In this document: positions 23,122-36,269 of the stretch, piece by piece | Layout: each line of letters starts with the position of its first letter | How positions within the stretch are numbered: position 1 is the first letter of the stretch | Assembly: GCA_030562195.1 (NCBI GenBank) | Contig: JAUJPP010000003.1 | Location: 12,803,398-12,867,397, forward strand | Direction: 5' to 3' | Length of the DNA: 64,000 bases | Origin: Nipponacmea schrenckii | Lineage: Eukaryota > Mollusca > Gastropoda > Lottiidae | Notes under the pieces: generated by a model | Seen by the model: only the letters and a program-made list of their open reading frames with translations | What the model was told of the DNA's origin: nothing | Databases searched by the model: none | Made by a program: the position numbers and the translations under genes

Positions 23122-25318
23122 TCTGATTCTGCTAAAAGAAAAGAAAAAAAAATTAGCCAATATAACTTCCTAGAGCACAACACTTAGCACAAATCTTGAT
23201 ACATGCAAGATGTGCACATAAATGACCCTCATAAGTTTGGAGTTATGTTGATGGACAAAGCCATGCAGTATGATATGATTTATCCAAGGCAATGGCTTCA
23301 AACTAAAGATATCTTCACATGCACATCTTGTACTCGTCGTAGCCTACCGACTACCGTCTAGTACTAGTAGACTCTGTTCCAACTAATTGTTAGTAGCCTA
23401 TACTTTTGCTACAATCGCACGTATGTTGCGCTTTGGGATAGAAAACAAAAGAAAGAATTTTTTTTGAATGGTTGTATCGCATAAATTGCAAAACAGCAAA
23501 ATAAATGATTTTGATTAAAATAATGTCATTTTTCTTCACTTTGTTTTGTTTTTGTTTACTTACTTCAACAAGAGCTATCTCCCCTTAACGATTAGATTCA
23601 GACCACCACTCTACATATTATAGACACCATTGCGTCTATAAAAAAGTTAAAAATTGGTTAGTTATCTCTACATGCATTCCTTTTTTATTCATTGTCAATA
23701 TTTTTATTAGTATTCATCCAGTTGCATGGAATTATTTGAAAAAGTTCAGTTCAGTAGGCTACAGTTGAAAAGTTGTAAGTGCAAAGGGACAAAACTCTTT
23801 CTCTATATTGGAAATTTCTCGCACATCATCGCAGTATTCTTGTTTTATTTTCATTGTTTGCATATAATATGTTTATCAATATCTATTAAGATATATCTTG
23901 ACACAAATAAAAAAAAAATAAAAAAATGCTAGTTACTAATATTCGTTTAGAGGTACTAAAAAAATCCGTGGGTTTGACGCACTAAGGGGACATAACTCGA
24001 CACCTTTTATATTTTCAGCCACCACTAGTGAGTTCAAGACTCTCAATAGAGTCTCGACCCTGCTAAGTAAACCTTAAGATACCCATCGGCATCGTTCCAG
24101 GGCAAGACTATATGCTTTTACGTTTGAATACTAGATCCCTCCCTGTATATGTCGTGCGGCTTTAAATTATTTTGCTTATCCGTTCAAATTATGGTTGTTG
24201 TTATTAATCATATCAATTCAATTATATTTCCTAAGTAGAGGTCCAAATATTTTAGTTAGAAGTTTTATTTAATGAATTCCTATGTCGTTTGTATCTACTG
24301 GCCAATTTCAAGTATTAGTGAATTTCCTGACAACTGTAAAATATTCGTTTATTAGCACTGATTAATTTAAGAAAACAGCCAATGGGGTCTTTAAAAAAAT
24401 GCAGACCTATTAAAAAAAACTGCGTTAAAATATATATAGGAAATTGTATATGTTTTGCTCTAGTGCATCGTAATTCACAAAACTACTTGCTGCGGTTATA
24501 GGCCTATTAACAAAGTTTTTATTGCTGTGGCGAATGCATTTTTTCTGTATTTGCTGATATCCCATTCCTTGATATATTTCTAGAAATTACTTTTCAACGA
24601 TACCAGCCCTGAGCCGACTCTCTGAAACTCTACTCGTATTTTTGACATGGAGGAGAATTTTAACTTCTGGCTTATAATGAAATTGTATGTTTATTATAGT
24701 GTCAAGATAGGATTACATACAAAATTTCAAACTTGAATATTCATTGTCATATATATAGGCCCACATTGTAATATGCAAAGTTTTATCTACAATCTATAAA
24801 TCTCTAGTTTTAAAAAAGGCCGTCTGACTTGTACTGTATGACGATCATAATTGTCTCACAACAGGATTGTGAAACTTTCCAACCGTGAAATAAAGTTGAT
24901 CATAAAACTGACTCACGGTGGTGACACATACTTACACAGCGCCATCTTGTGGAAAACATGGCGACTATTTCACCTGGCTAATTAGAAATTACCTTTATCT
25001 ACCTTTAATTAAATCTTGCAAATAAAGAATTGAACTACAATCAGGGAGACGCTTATTTACTGATCGAGCTATTGTTGCTGCAGGGTATAAGGCAAGTTGC
25101 ATTTAACCATCGAAGCGTATCTACCTGACCCATTTACAACAACACTATACCTGGCGTGACCTCAATATAACACAGCGTCCCTTATTTAAAAAGGTGAGAC
25201 AGCCACCGCCATATTGAATACAGTATATAGTGAGGTATTTGTAAATAATACTGGTATTTTGTGGATTAAAAAATATTTGGATGATGGACTGAAGGTGAAA
25301 CGTTTTAATTATTTCAAA
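23122..25318. promoter_or_regulatory. Intergenic region shared by two divergent genes
   Basis: PRDM4 runs left and the Cache-EGF gene runs right from this 2.2-kb interval, so it should hold both promoters and the PRDM4 leader exon. The acceptor TTTTAG at about 23132 shows that a 5' exon exists upstream. I cannot place TATA boxes or start sites with confidence. No repeats are recognised. Confidence 0.45.
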
Positions 25319-28300
25319 ATGTTGGAAAAGAGCGATTTTCTCTTGCTGTGTTTCAGTGTGACAGTCGTAATAACAATTGTGGGAACTGCGCCGTTAGAAT
25401 GGATGCGACCTGATAATTTTGATCTTATAAATGACAAATTCTCTTCGGTGAATTCTCAAAATTGTCGGGCAAAGGCTGAAAGTGAACTCCGGTTACCTAT
25501 TGAAAGTGTGGCTCAAATTCCTCGTTACAATATGTTATTGAGTACGATTATTTATAGAAATAGATCTTCATTGTTACATCTACATAATATGGCTCTAAAT
25601 AGAGCATTTTTCTACAGTTTCATTTATCAAAAACTGAATCAATCATGGGACTTTGAAACACAACCAGGATTGAGTTATATCTATATGTCGGCTGCTGCTG
25701 ACGTTTCTGCCAGTCCGGGATGGATTAACGGATCAGCTTTGTATTTTGACTACAATTGTAGTTATCCTAATTGGTACAGATCATCAGTACCGTTCAATAA
25801 CACTCTTCCTTTATTTGGTCCGAGAGCTTGGCGAGCTGATGATTATAATGAAGCCACGAATTTGCTGAGAGAGCCTACAAACAGAACCATAGATATTCAT
25901 GACTATGGCGCTGGAAGAATGTTTAATTATACCAGTCCTAATTATAAATACAACCCCTGGTATGATCCCTGGTTACCCGATAGAACTGGAGAAACAGATT
26001 CCTTGAGAAAGTTTACTTATATGGTGGGAATAAAGACATCTAATTCTACTGGTGTGTTTGTTAGGGAAGATTTTGAATCTAATACGTTTTTTGGCCCACC
26101 ACAGCCTGGTCAACAGGATAAAGAAGATTATCTGCCTGTACGATTCACAGCACCTTATTTTGACTGTGACCGGTCCAATAAATGGGTTGTAAGTGCCACA
26201 TCTCCAGTTGTAGAATATATGCCAAGATATTCAGTATGGTTACATCTTCGACGAGCCAGGTATTATTTATTTCCTGTTTGCTTTACTATATAATGAAACA
26301 AAATTTCCTTACTGAGTCATATCAATAATTATATAGAGTTATCTACCCGTTGTAGGTCTTATAAACGTCTTATTATAGATTAGATCTCATTACTTTATTT
26401 TTCTAGAGGCATTCGGGCTATTGTTCATGAATTAAACCCCATCAAATTATGCTAAAAAGGGAATAGTCCTACCAGTCTTATTCCAGACTAACACCTCATC
26501 CAAAATCATTACAGAACGATTTGGCATGTAGCATTCATTTAGTCATCACACTTATACAATAGTTTATTTACTCCTGTTGAAGCTAATTGTTCAGTAAACA
26601 TTTTGAGGAGTAAATTAATGTTCAAGATTGATTATATATGTTTTTATTTTACTAGATTCGTAGCTGTTTCATCCATGGATATAGAATTTGAAAGAATTGA
26701 TATGAATCAATGTCCTATTGCAGAGGGAAATCCAGAGCCTAATATGTTTGCTGGTACAGCTCGTTGTCGACCCACTACTTTGGTAAATATAATTTAATTT
26801 CTCATAATAAAAAACACGACTTGCTTATCTTGTTATTTATAGACTTATGAAATATTTCCTATGCATATATAAGGAGGGTATTTTTATGGTTGTATTGTCA
26901 CTTCAGAATGTTACCTGTATGTGGAATGAACGTTGTGTTTTTTAAAAAAAATAATCATAAGTCTATATCCATAAAAAATTGTCTCTTAATATGAAATATT
27001 ATCCACATTTATATTTGCAGTGTGAACCATTATCTGGGTTTGGATTCAGAAGAGGTGGTTACCAATGTGCCTGCATGCCTGGGTATTATTTTCCTTGGTA
27101 TCATGACGGCCCATTCCTTGGTCTTGAGATTGAAGAAGCTACACGAGAGGAATATGAAGGTGGTGGATTTGACTGTATCGCTGTTGAAGGTAAAAACCTC
27201 TTCTGCCTAGATTTTTTAATCCAAATTCTGTTTTCTGCTATACATAAAGTAATTGGAGTACGTGTTGTTTATTTTATACTGGTATTGAAGTTAAAAAAAT
27301 GTTTTATTTCATTCCAGAGAGACAAGTACTGCCAAATGTAATGCCTGAATTTGTAGAACGTCAAAAGAGATCTGTATTGAAAAAAAAAGACCAATTCCTG
27401 AACACCTTACCATTGAATTACAGTCCACGTTTAAACAAGCGACAGAAACGGCGACTCATATCATCATTAAAACATGTTCGTGATGAACAAGAACGAAGAA
27501 AGAGAACTCCTAAACCTAAAGTGAAGTTAGTTGCTAAAAGAAGACAGAAGAGAGAAGCTATTGATGAAGAAGCTGTTACTAGGATGACGAATATTATGGA
27601 GAGAAAGTATCAAACAAACAAACTGAACTGTCATGGTAAATTGCCAAATGAACTATTCCTGCCTGGTGATGTTGGCTATGGTGTTGATGCGCAATTTGAA
27701 GGTCAAGGACGAACGGCCTTACGTCTCGCTCACTTCCTCAGTAATTTCCTTCAGAATATTGACGAATATGAAGAGTTCGGAGATTTAAAAGGTGACCGAA
27801 GGTTAAATGAAACTCAAATATTTTCTGAGGTTATCGCCAACACAATGAGTGATTTTAGAGTTTTGGGAAGTGGTGTATTTTTTGATCGATACCAATTTAG
27901 AATGTCCCCACCAGTGAACAATACAGATCCAAGGTTTATTGATGGCATCACCAGAGAATTCTTTGGTCCATACGCCTGGAGAGAACAAGTTCAACAGGAT
28001 GGTGGTTTGGATCAATTTAAAGCCATTGATTTCGCAGGGTATGAAGAATTTTACACAGATCATCAATGGTTCAGGAATATGAAAGCTAGATGGGCGACCA
28101 ATGTACACGGGCTGAAAAAATATACTGCTAAACCTATGATACGTAACGATAAACAGGGAACAAGTTTGATCAGATTTGAATATTATCCAATCACCTACCG
28201 AGCACCGGATTATAAAGATGGAGAATGGTTAAGACCTCAATATAAATGTGATGGTAAAGTTTATGACTGGGTTTCAACATTCGTTGTACCATTCTTTGGT

Positions 28301-30814
28301 AAAAACAGCTTGAAGACCAAAATTGAGTTCAAGTAAGTTTTCTGTTCCTCTTTCAACCTTATAAAGTTTTGGAGTGATGTTGAATTAGGTGTTTAATTCG
28401 CATCACTCAACGTTCTGATATTCCAATATTGGGTAGGCTATAGCAGAAAAGAAAACCATTTCTGTCACAAATTTGTATTCGATGTTAAAAAAAATTATTT
28501 TGTTATTTTAGAGGTGTTGTAACTGTTGACGTCAAATTAGATTACCTCGACATCAACCAATGTCCATCAGAATTCCATGTACCAAATGCTTTTAAAAATA
28601 CAGCCAGATGTCACTATAAATCCCAATATGTAAGTCAGTTTTGATTCTTTCAGACGGTAATTTATGACAGTTCAATTGATTCTGTTGAATGGTTGCTTTT
28701 CTCTTGTGTTATTAGTTTGTGACTGTAATTCATAGTTATCGGATCTATCCTATTCTTCGTAATACCGTTTCTCTGTGGACGAGTTCTTTAATACAATCTT
28801 TGATATAATTCCCCCCCATTAATGATTCTATCTTGATTTATTGGTTGTAAGAGTTACGAAAGTTGGATTGTGTTTTGCGATTTACATTCCTGGGGAAAAC
28901 ATACACCAATTATTAATTAGAGGGGTTACTTGGATCTTTCATATTCCTTTTTCTTCTCACAAAACATGTTTTTCATAATAAGACAATTTTTTGTTTATCA
29001 GAAGCGCATTAACAATGTGAAAAGAGCCGATCTGTCTAAACTTATTGTTCATTATGGATGATCTGTGCTCAGTGAAATGGAAGAATTTAACAATATCATT
29101 TTGATTGGGTTTGTACTCCATTATAAATGGTTGAAGTTAAATTCCCCGTGTTAGTTTATAGCTGAATCTCGACGGGGCATTACGGTCTATAAAGATACGA
29201 ATTGGTAACAGCTTTTGGTTATTAAGTGTTTTAATTGAATTTTCTGTGTAAACATATGACAGGCCTAAACAAGTTTCTAAAATGTGATATAAATATTAGA
29301 TGGTCTAGTATATGTTCATATAAGTAAGATATCAGATAAGGGCATTAGAAGGACATCGGGAGTCTTATACTGAGATCATTATGGCCACGATATGTTTCTT
29401 CTTCCTTTGATTTACACTCTCTTGCTCCTTCTTGGCACTGGCGGAATAATCACGTGATTTAATCAGTGATTGTTACCTGGTGTCAAAAAGGATTTTGAGA
29501 AATATCAGCAAAGTCTTACGTTTTCAATTGAATTCACATGTAAGTATAGTTATAGTAACGTATGTTACCAGTGAATCCGTCTCAAATGTCTTTTACACTA
29601 TTGCATTGTAATTCTGAAAAAAGGGAGCAAGGGAACATTAGGTATGACAATCATGACAAGTTCGTAAACTCATGCAGTCTATACTGTTAACAGAGCTTAA
29701 AGATTGTAGAGTAAACTCGCGGACAGTCAATGCACCAAAGCAAACGAGTTGCATTGACACTTGGCATTGTATAAATGATACGGATTTCAGTTTAGTGGTT
29801 CAGTTTAATCGTTATATACTTTCGTATATATTGTAAATCGGTTTTGGTAATAAACTGTGTTGGACTTCCCGCTTTAGTTGAGCTGAGTGTCTAAATCTGT
29901 ATTGCCTAACCGAACGGAAGGTAACTGGTACAATATTTTAGTTACACACTGTCACAGTTGAAGCGTTGTGTCTGTTTCATGTACATTGTCCACCAGTCAA
30001 TTTTAACGAACTTTATCAGTGAATAAAAGCGCAAGAATTTCCTGATCTATCACTGATGATCAGTTATAGTACTGCTACTTTAACTAATTTACATGTTACT
30101 GATGATTTGATGGCGAAGATTCCAGATATGTATTTCTGATTTTAACGCAGATCACTTTCTTTTTAGTTCCATTTGTGTGTAACCTTATGGTTCGTCTATC
30201 GAAGAAGTTTTAGCTGCGCGTCTACATTTAAAACTCGCTATGTGTTAGACAATTCTTAAATCAATAGTGTAGTATTATGTTTATTTGAAAATTTGAAACT
30301 TTCTTAAGCCCTACTAATGTTATCGTTGTTTATTGCAGTGTGTACCATTACAAGGAAAGCGGTTTAACAGAGGTGGCTATAAATGCGAATGTCGACAAGG
30401 TTATGAATATACCTTTAATGATCTCAATTGGTACTTTGATGGTCAAACAATGGAAGAAGAGTATAAAAAGTTAAAGAGAAACGAACCCAATAGGTAAAGT
30501 GAATATAGTTCTTAAGGGTTTTGTTTAAGATTTTCATGGAATGAGCATATACTTAACTGTTTGGTATGTATTTCGGTTTTCCATTATATATTTATGAATT
30601 TTATCATTATGGACTTCGGGGAACTTGAAGAAATGTTAAATCTAGTGTTATTTATAAGCTTAAACTGTCAGCTTGATTTTTTAAAAATTCCATACTCTTA
30701 TTTTTCAGATTCGATACCTTGAAATGTCGAATTGCAGGAGCTTCAAGTGTGATGTTAAATCTCTACTTAATTTCAATTGTAACTTTTATTGGAGTTCTAT
30801 ATAACAAGTTTTAA
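25319..30814 (+). CDS. Tandem GPR158-like Cache-EGF protein without a seven-helix domain
   Basis: Seven exons: 25319-26259, 26656-26782, 27021-27189, 27318-28332, 28512-28629, 30339-30493 and 30709-30814. The sum is 2631 nt, 876 residues. The ATG at 25319 gives a signal peptide (MLEKSDFLLLCFSVTVVITI); an open frame continues upstream but without a better ATG. Module 1 (residues ~50-412) is a Cache-type domain with many sequons, ending in an EGF-like unit (CEPLSGFGFRRGGYQCACMP). A basic linker (413-500) follows. Module 2 (~500-841) repeats the plan and ends CVPLQGKRFNRGGYKCECRQ. Both modules share LFGPRAW/FFGPYAW, DIEFERIDMNQCP/DVKLDYLDINQCP and matching intron positions. The Cache plus EGF-like pair is typical of GPR158/GPR179, but here the protein stops after one C-terminal hydrophobic stretch (ASSVMLNLYLISIVTFIGVL) ending NKF, which suggests a GPI signal or a single anchor. 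Ligand unknown. Confidence 0.85.
26909..26997 (+). mobile_element. Penelope-like 3' end remnant in an intron
   Basis: GTTACCTGTATGTGGAATGA, then AAGTCTATATCCATAA and TTGTCTCTTAATATGAAATA match the terminal ~90 bp of the Penelope-like copies at 6014-7680. It lies between exons 2 and 3 of the Cache-EGF gene and carries no coding sequence. Confidence 0.7.
28630..30338 (+). other. Long intron of the Cache-EGF gene, nothing recognised
   Basis: This 1.7-kb intron separates the end of Cache module 2 from its EGF-like exon. I see no coding frame, repeat family or structured RNA. Confidence 0.5.
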
Positions 30815-31489
30815 AGTCTATATCTGTCCCTGTCCTATAATATTCTGCCTCCCTTTTTGTGATAATGATGTAAATATTGCTGTAAATAATCATTCCTAGA
30901 GAAATTTTCATAATTTTTTAGCAAAGTGCTGTTGATTCAGATCAGGGGGGAGGGGACCTCATTTGTTGATTAACCGGAAGTGCCAATGTATTTACTGTAA
31001 GATTCACGATACTTCAGTTTGACCTGTCGGGTGATTTGACATACATGTATTTCTATAGAGTTAGAATACTCTGCTCTATAATAATTAAACTTCATACAAT
31101 AAATCATTATTAAATTAGTGCATCGCAATCTATAGTGCTTATTTACATTCTTCTGGAAAATAGTTTGAATATTAATTTTTTATTAGTAACTTTCATACCA
31201 TTGCATCACGTTCGATTTCAATTAACATTAACGGTACATTAGCTAGTCTTTTCTATCTTAGCCAATTTATCATCTACATTTACACGTTTCATTTTGTAGA
31301 ATTTTTAGAATTTTCTCTTTTTTAATAAAGTAATAGTTTAATATGTAAATATGATTTTATAATGTATTTCATACAATATAGTATATATTTTATAATGAAA
31401 TAAACAAATTTTAAAAGTAACCTTTTCTTCTGTTTCAAATACGCTTCGGAAAGGTTCCAGGACTCTCAACTCATTTTGTACACGACAAA
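30815..31489. other. 3' flank of the Cache-EGF gene
   Basis: AT-rich sequence with several AATAAA-type signals (for example near 31100 and 31398) that could end the transcript. Otherwise empty. Confidence 0.45.
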
Positions 31490-32515
31490 TTGAATGTAGA
31501 GCGTTTATTGCCGTCACCCATGTCCGTCAGCAATTGCTCGTAAACAATCTAGCAGGAACATTTCTTGACGGATTAAAAATCGGCGACAAAATTTGATAAA
31601 ACTTAGTGTAAGAGTGTGTAATAACCCAAGGATGAAACCTGTTGGAAAAGTGAAGTCGAAAAATATTTAGTATGAGTTATTGGCCTTGTTCTTAAAAATG
31701 CGTTCAAGTTTAGCTCGTAAACACTCTACGAGCACAATTTTGAATGGATTTAGATGAAACTTGGTATAAGAATTCGTAATAACCGAAGGATGAACCCTTT
31801 TGAAAACCAGAAAAATCGAAAAAATATTTAGTAAAAGTTACTTAAAGGGGCCCAGGCTTGATTTTTAGGGGTCGTTTTGGGCCTTTGTTACATTTAAACA
31901 GTCCTCAGAAATATTCAAGCTCTGAGAAAATCGCAAAATACCTTGAAATATGCCTCAAACAAAAAATTTCACTTTTCATTTTTTTCCGTGCTGTACGCGG
32001 CTGGTCTCCAGTCAGTCTGAAAATTGTGTGTCCTGTCGACAAAGTCTACAATTGAAAAATGCGTTGTAGTCTGTCATATAGATGACCGCTATTGCACGAC
32101 GGGGAGGATAACTCTTTGATTACCAAGACGAACCGTTTCCCAATGGCGGGACGTTCGTAATTTCTTAAGTCATTATGATTTTTCAAACACGGATAATTAT
32201 GGATACGCATGGATTTGAAGGCTCAAATTTCAAAGGTAAGCTCTTTAGACTATTTCTGATTAGCTTACCAAAAGATTTCATGTGTTTGAGGCTGTCGGAT
32301 GATTGTCCGAAACAAATAAAGCCTGGGCCGCTTTAATTACTCTTGATGTTGAAAACCCGTTAACGTTTAAGCTCGTTACCACTCTAGAAGGCACAGTTTT
32401 GACTCATTTTGAACAAATTTGCTGAAATTGTAAAATATTACTGAAAGATAAACCCTATAGAAAATCAAAAATATCAAAATATTTTTAAAATGAATTATTG
32501 ACACTTTTCTTTAAC
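31490..32515 (+). mobile_element. Dispersed GGGCGTATATT family, partial copy
   Basis: This begins GCGTTTATTGCCGTCACCCA with CCGTCAGCAATTGCTCGTAA and has two to three internal units (TAACCCAAGGATGAA, AAAAATATTTAGTA). It is split by a MITE at 31842-32336 and ends against a MULE fragment near 32516. Confidence 0.6.
31842..32336. mobile_element. 495-bp MITE with 16-20 bp inverted ends and TTAC target repeat
   Basis: The left end TTAAAGGGGCCCAGGCTTGA and the reverse complement of the right end (TTAAAGCGGCCCAGGCTTTA) differ at two positions. TTAC lies on both outer sides (31838-31841 and 32337-32340). The surrounding repeat unit resumes across it. A short frame inside has no recognisable product. 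The superfamily is uncertain. Confidence 0.8.
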
Positions 32516-32815
32516 CCTCTTGGTCCGCCGGTTCAAACGGGTGTGCCAAACCTCGACATCGTTGTTGGTTCTTATTGAATATCCGTATACACACCATTCA
32601 GAATTTGAACAAACAGAGTTTGTCATCCATGTAGACGAGATGTAATCAGAAAAAAGTGACCAACTTATCGTTTGTCTTGTAGCGATCCCTTAAACGCTCA
32701 AATGCGGCACTGATGTGTTCGTTCGGGAGGTATGGTAATGCAAGGACTTTCTTCACCAGTTTATATACGTAATCCAGTTCGTGAATTTTTGTCGAATTAA
32801 GTCCATAGTTTTTAA
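32516..32815 (-). pseudogene. FLYWCH/MULE-type transposase fragment 1
   Basis: Minus-strand translation gives LALPYLPNEHISAAFERLRD, then STWMTNSVC, EWCVYGYSIRTNNDVEVWHT and RLNRR. This is the C-terminal part of MULE-type transposases associated with FLYWCH proteins. One frame change and missing flanks show that it is dead. A second copy is at 34972-35260. Confidence 0.7.
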
Positions 32816-32827
32816 CATCGCTGGTTT

Positions 32828-33500
<673 letters not shown>

Positions 33501-33718
33501 GGCGTATTACGATGTGCCATCGCTATTTTTACATTGTGTTTTCACCTTTTTAAGTCTTAGGTGAGTATTTGGGTCAGGCAGAAGTTGTGACAACTTCCTT
33601 TAGCCATTTCTCAAGCCGAAGTCCTGTAGACTTCTCGGTGGCCATTTTCAAATTTCCTAGTTTCTACTTTCTATTCTTTGTCGGTCTTTGTAATAAGCAA
33701 TCATTTCCCAGTCTGCTA

Positions 33719-34826
33719 AGGATGATTTTAAGTCTTGTTCCGATTGTGGCAAGGAAATGAATATCTTAGATGATCACCCACAGTGCTGGCGACATCGTTT
33801 TTGCAGGCGTGTTTCGTTTTGTATTGATTGTAAATCTTGGGTCAGGAGAAATGGTCTATGATTCATAAAATGATAGAGAAGGCTCAATGTCAGGCTACCT
33901 GTAAGAGTTCAAAGACCTGTACAGTTACTTCTGCCCTTTTGAAAGAGACTGTTGCAGATAACATACCTGGATCTGGTGGTTCCAGCCATCCTTTGCTGTC
34001 CTCCTTGAGGGGGGAAGATATAGTGTTGCCTCATTTAGATGTAGGCTTTAAGTCATCCGACATTCCTTTGAGAGGAAGTATGAATGAGAAATCGCAAGAT
34101 CAGACTAAATTAGCTTCAAATCCACCCACCACTTCTCAGTCCAACTCCGCGGCTATATACCCTGGTCTATTCAGTCTGTTTTGAAAGATGTGTCAGATCG
34201 TGTGGATCAGAAACTCGAAAGTTTCAAGAGCACCAAGAAGAGAGCTGGTTCAGTGAGGCAATCTGAACAATCAAGGAAAAGATTTAACAAGTTTAGGTCA
34301 AATCGGAAGGACTCAGCTCAGACTCTGATGTTTCAGTTCCTGATCCTGTTCTGAGCATTGCTGATTCTTCAGAAACTTTTGGCGTGGCTTCCAATGTTGG
34401 CGATGCTTCTGAAGTCCCTTCAGCTGACCGCCCCAAACGGATTAGAGAAACTGATTGGGATACATTTGTCCGTAAATTAATGGCCGATGCCTTGGATATC
34501 GATTGTGGCGAATGAACTAAGGGAGAGGAGCACAAGTCCTACATTTCTGGAAATTACTAGGTGCAAATAAGGGTGGAACACCAAGATGCCATTTACCTTT
34601 AGAAGTTCCTTGACGCATGACATGAGGTAGATTCCGAGGTGCCAAAGAGAAAGATCCGCGCCTACAAGGCCAATGATGATCTGCGTTACAAAATATCTTC
34701 TGATCATTTTAAAAAGTTTTGCATTACTCCACATTTAGATGAAAACATAGCAGAGGGACTGTCCTCCCAATGGTACTCGGGTCAACTCGGGTACATGTCA
34801 ATCCGGAGACACATTTTTGTTAGTTA
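33719..34826 (+). pseudogene. DIRS Gag-like protein, broken
   Basis: The first part reads CSDCGKEMNILDDHPQCWRH followed by C..C..W, the zinc-binding pattern seen at the start of DIRS Gag proteins. Later pieces at 33837-34184 and 34639-34826 (VPKRKIRAYKANDDLRYKIS and LDENIAEGL) lie in different frames with stops between them. Confidence 0.6.
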
Positions 34827-34959
34827 ACTGGAGACAAAATTAAACTCGGAGACAATATTCTCCAGTCAATCCGGGGACAAATTTATCGCCCATATAAGAT
34901 CTGCCCTTGTTGTGTTCTGCTTCGTTTCGATTGGAAGCGCTTAACTTTCTTCTCTGTGA

Positions 34960-35260
34960 TCAGACGAGCAGTCATCTCACCATCACAGCTCCTTTATACA
35001 ATAATGGCACCAGCATATAAAATTGAAGAGGACTCCTCTTGGCCCGATGGTTCAAACGGGTGTGCCACCCCTCGACATCGTTGTTGGTTCTTATTGAATA
35101 TCGGTATACACACCATTCAGAAATTGAACAAACAGAGTTTGTCATCCATGTAGAGAGATGTAAAAAAAGTGACCAACTTATCATTTGTCGCGTACCGATC
35201 CCTCAAATGCGGCACTAATGTGTTCGTTCGGGAGGTATGGTAATGCTAGGACTTTTTCCA
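34960..35260 (-). pseudogene. FLYWCH/MULE-type transposase fragment 2, inside the DIRS element
   Basis: Minus-strand IRTNNDVEGWHTRLNHRAKR followed by SPLQFYMLVPLL matches the MULE C-terminus. About 230 bp is shared with the fragment at 32516-32760 in the same orientation. It interrupts the DIRS element between Gag and RNase H. Confidence 0.7.
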
Positions 35261-35269
35261 ACGGAAGAC

Positions 35270-35850
35270 CGATTCTGTTTAATTCAGGAAATGATTATTT
35301 AGTGGCGGCCACATGCAGAGAGTCATCTCAAACAGATTCATATATCTCAAAATCTGTTTCCATCTTCAATGGTGGAGGAAGCGGAAAGAGATTTTTCGAG
35401 GTATTCCACTGACAGGATATCCAGTACAAGTGTCAATTTGGACGGATGCCAGTTGTCTTGGTTGGGGAGCTCACGCTCTGGAAGAGAGAGTTTCAGGAGT
35501 TTGGAATCATCAAGAAGCACAGAAACATATCAATTGGCTGGAACTGAAGGCAGTATCCAATGCTCTTCCGTATTTAATTCATTTCTGAAGGGGAAGAGTG
35601 TGCTGGTACACACCGACAATTCCACTGTAGTAGCCTATATAAACAAACAGGGAGACACCCATTCTCCGGACTTGTGTTTTCTAGTTGGGAAATGCTTCAT
35701 TGGTGTATGGATCAGGATATTCGTATTTCTGCAGCCCACATACCAGGTCGAAGGAATGTTCTAGCGGACAGCCTATCTCGGCGTCAGAAAGTTCAATCCA
35801 CCGAATGGTGTCTAAATCGCCAGGTGGTGAAGACCATTTCGATCGTTTAG
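35270..35850 (+). pseudogene. DIRS reverse transcriptase end and RNase H domain
   Basis: The thumb-end motif FHLQWWRKRKEIFRGIPL is followed by the RNase H motifs IWTDASCLGWGAHALEER, HINWLELKAVSNALP and VLVHTDNSTVVAYINKQGD. A frameshift near 35690 separates the last block (AAHIPGRRNVLADSLSRR), which is read in another frame. The catalytic core of the reverse transcriptase is absent. Confidence 0.8.
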
Positions 35851-36269
35851 GTCACCCCAACATAGACTTTTTTGCAACATACAAGACTTCCAGTGTCCTG
35901 TTCTCCTTACCCACATCAGCATGCTTGGGCGTGCGATGTTCTCTAAATTCCTTGGGAGGGAATGATGGCATATGCCTTTCCACCTCCAGTGTTAGTTCCA
36001 AAGGTTCTGTCGAAAGTAAATTCAGAAGATTGTGTTCTACTTCCAGTAGCACCCATGTCTCGGAGACAGTCTTGGTTACCTCTACTCCTGGAATTGTTAG
36101 TAGACATTCCTCTCAAGTTACCGAATCTCAAGGACCTGTCATAGAGCAAGGGACGGTTTCTCCACCAGTGTCCAGAAAGTCTCAACCTAGTAGTTTACAA
36201 GGTTTCCAGATATCGCATTCTACGAGAAAATATTCTAAGAAGGCTGCCAAATATATCAACGGAGCTTGA

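Noticed and set aside
22628..23173. Plus-strand frames over the PRDM4 first exon and the intron beside it
   Set aside because: They overlap the minus-strand first coding exon and have no splice or homology support.
25214..25318. Upstream extension of the Cache-EGF frame
   Set aside because: It has no ATG in good context before a second in-frame Met; the ATG at 25319 gives a proper signal peptide.
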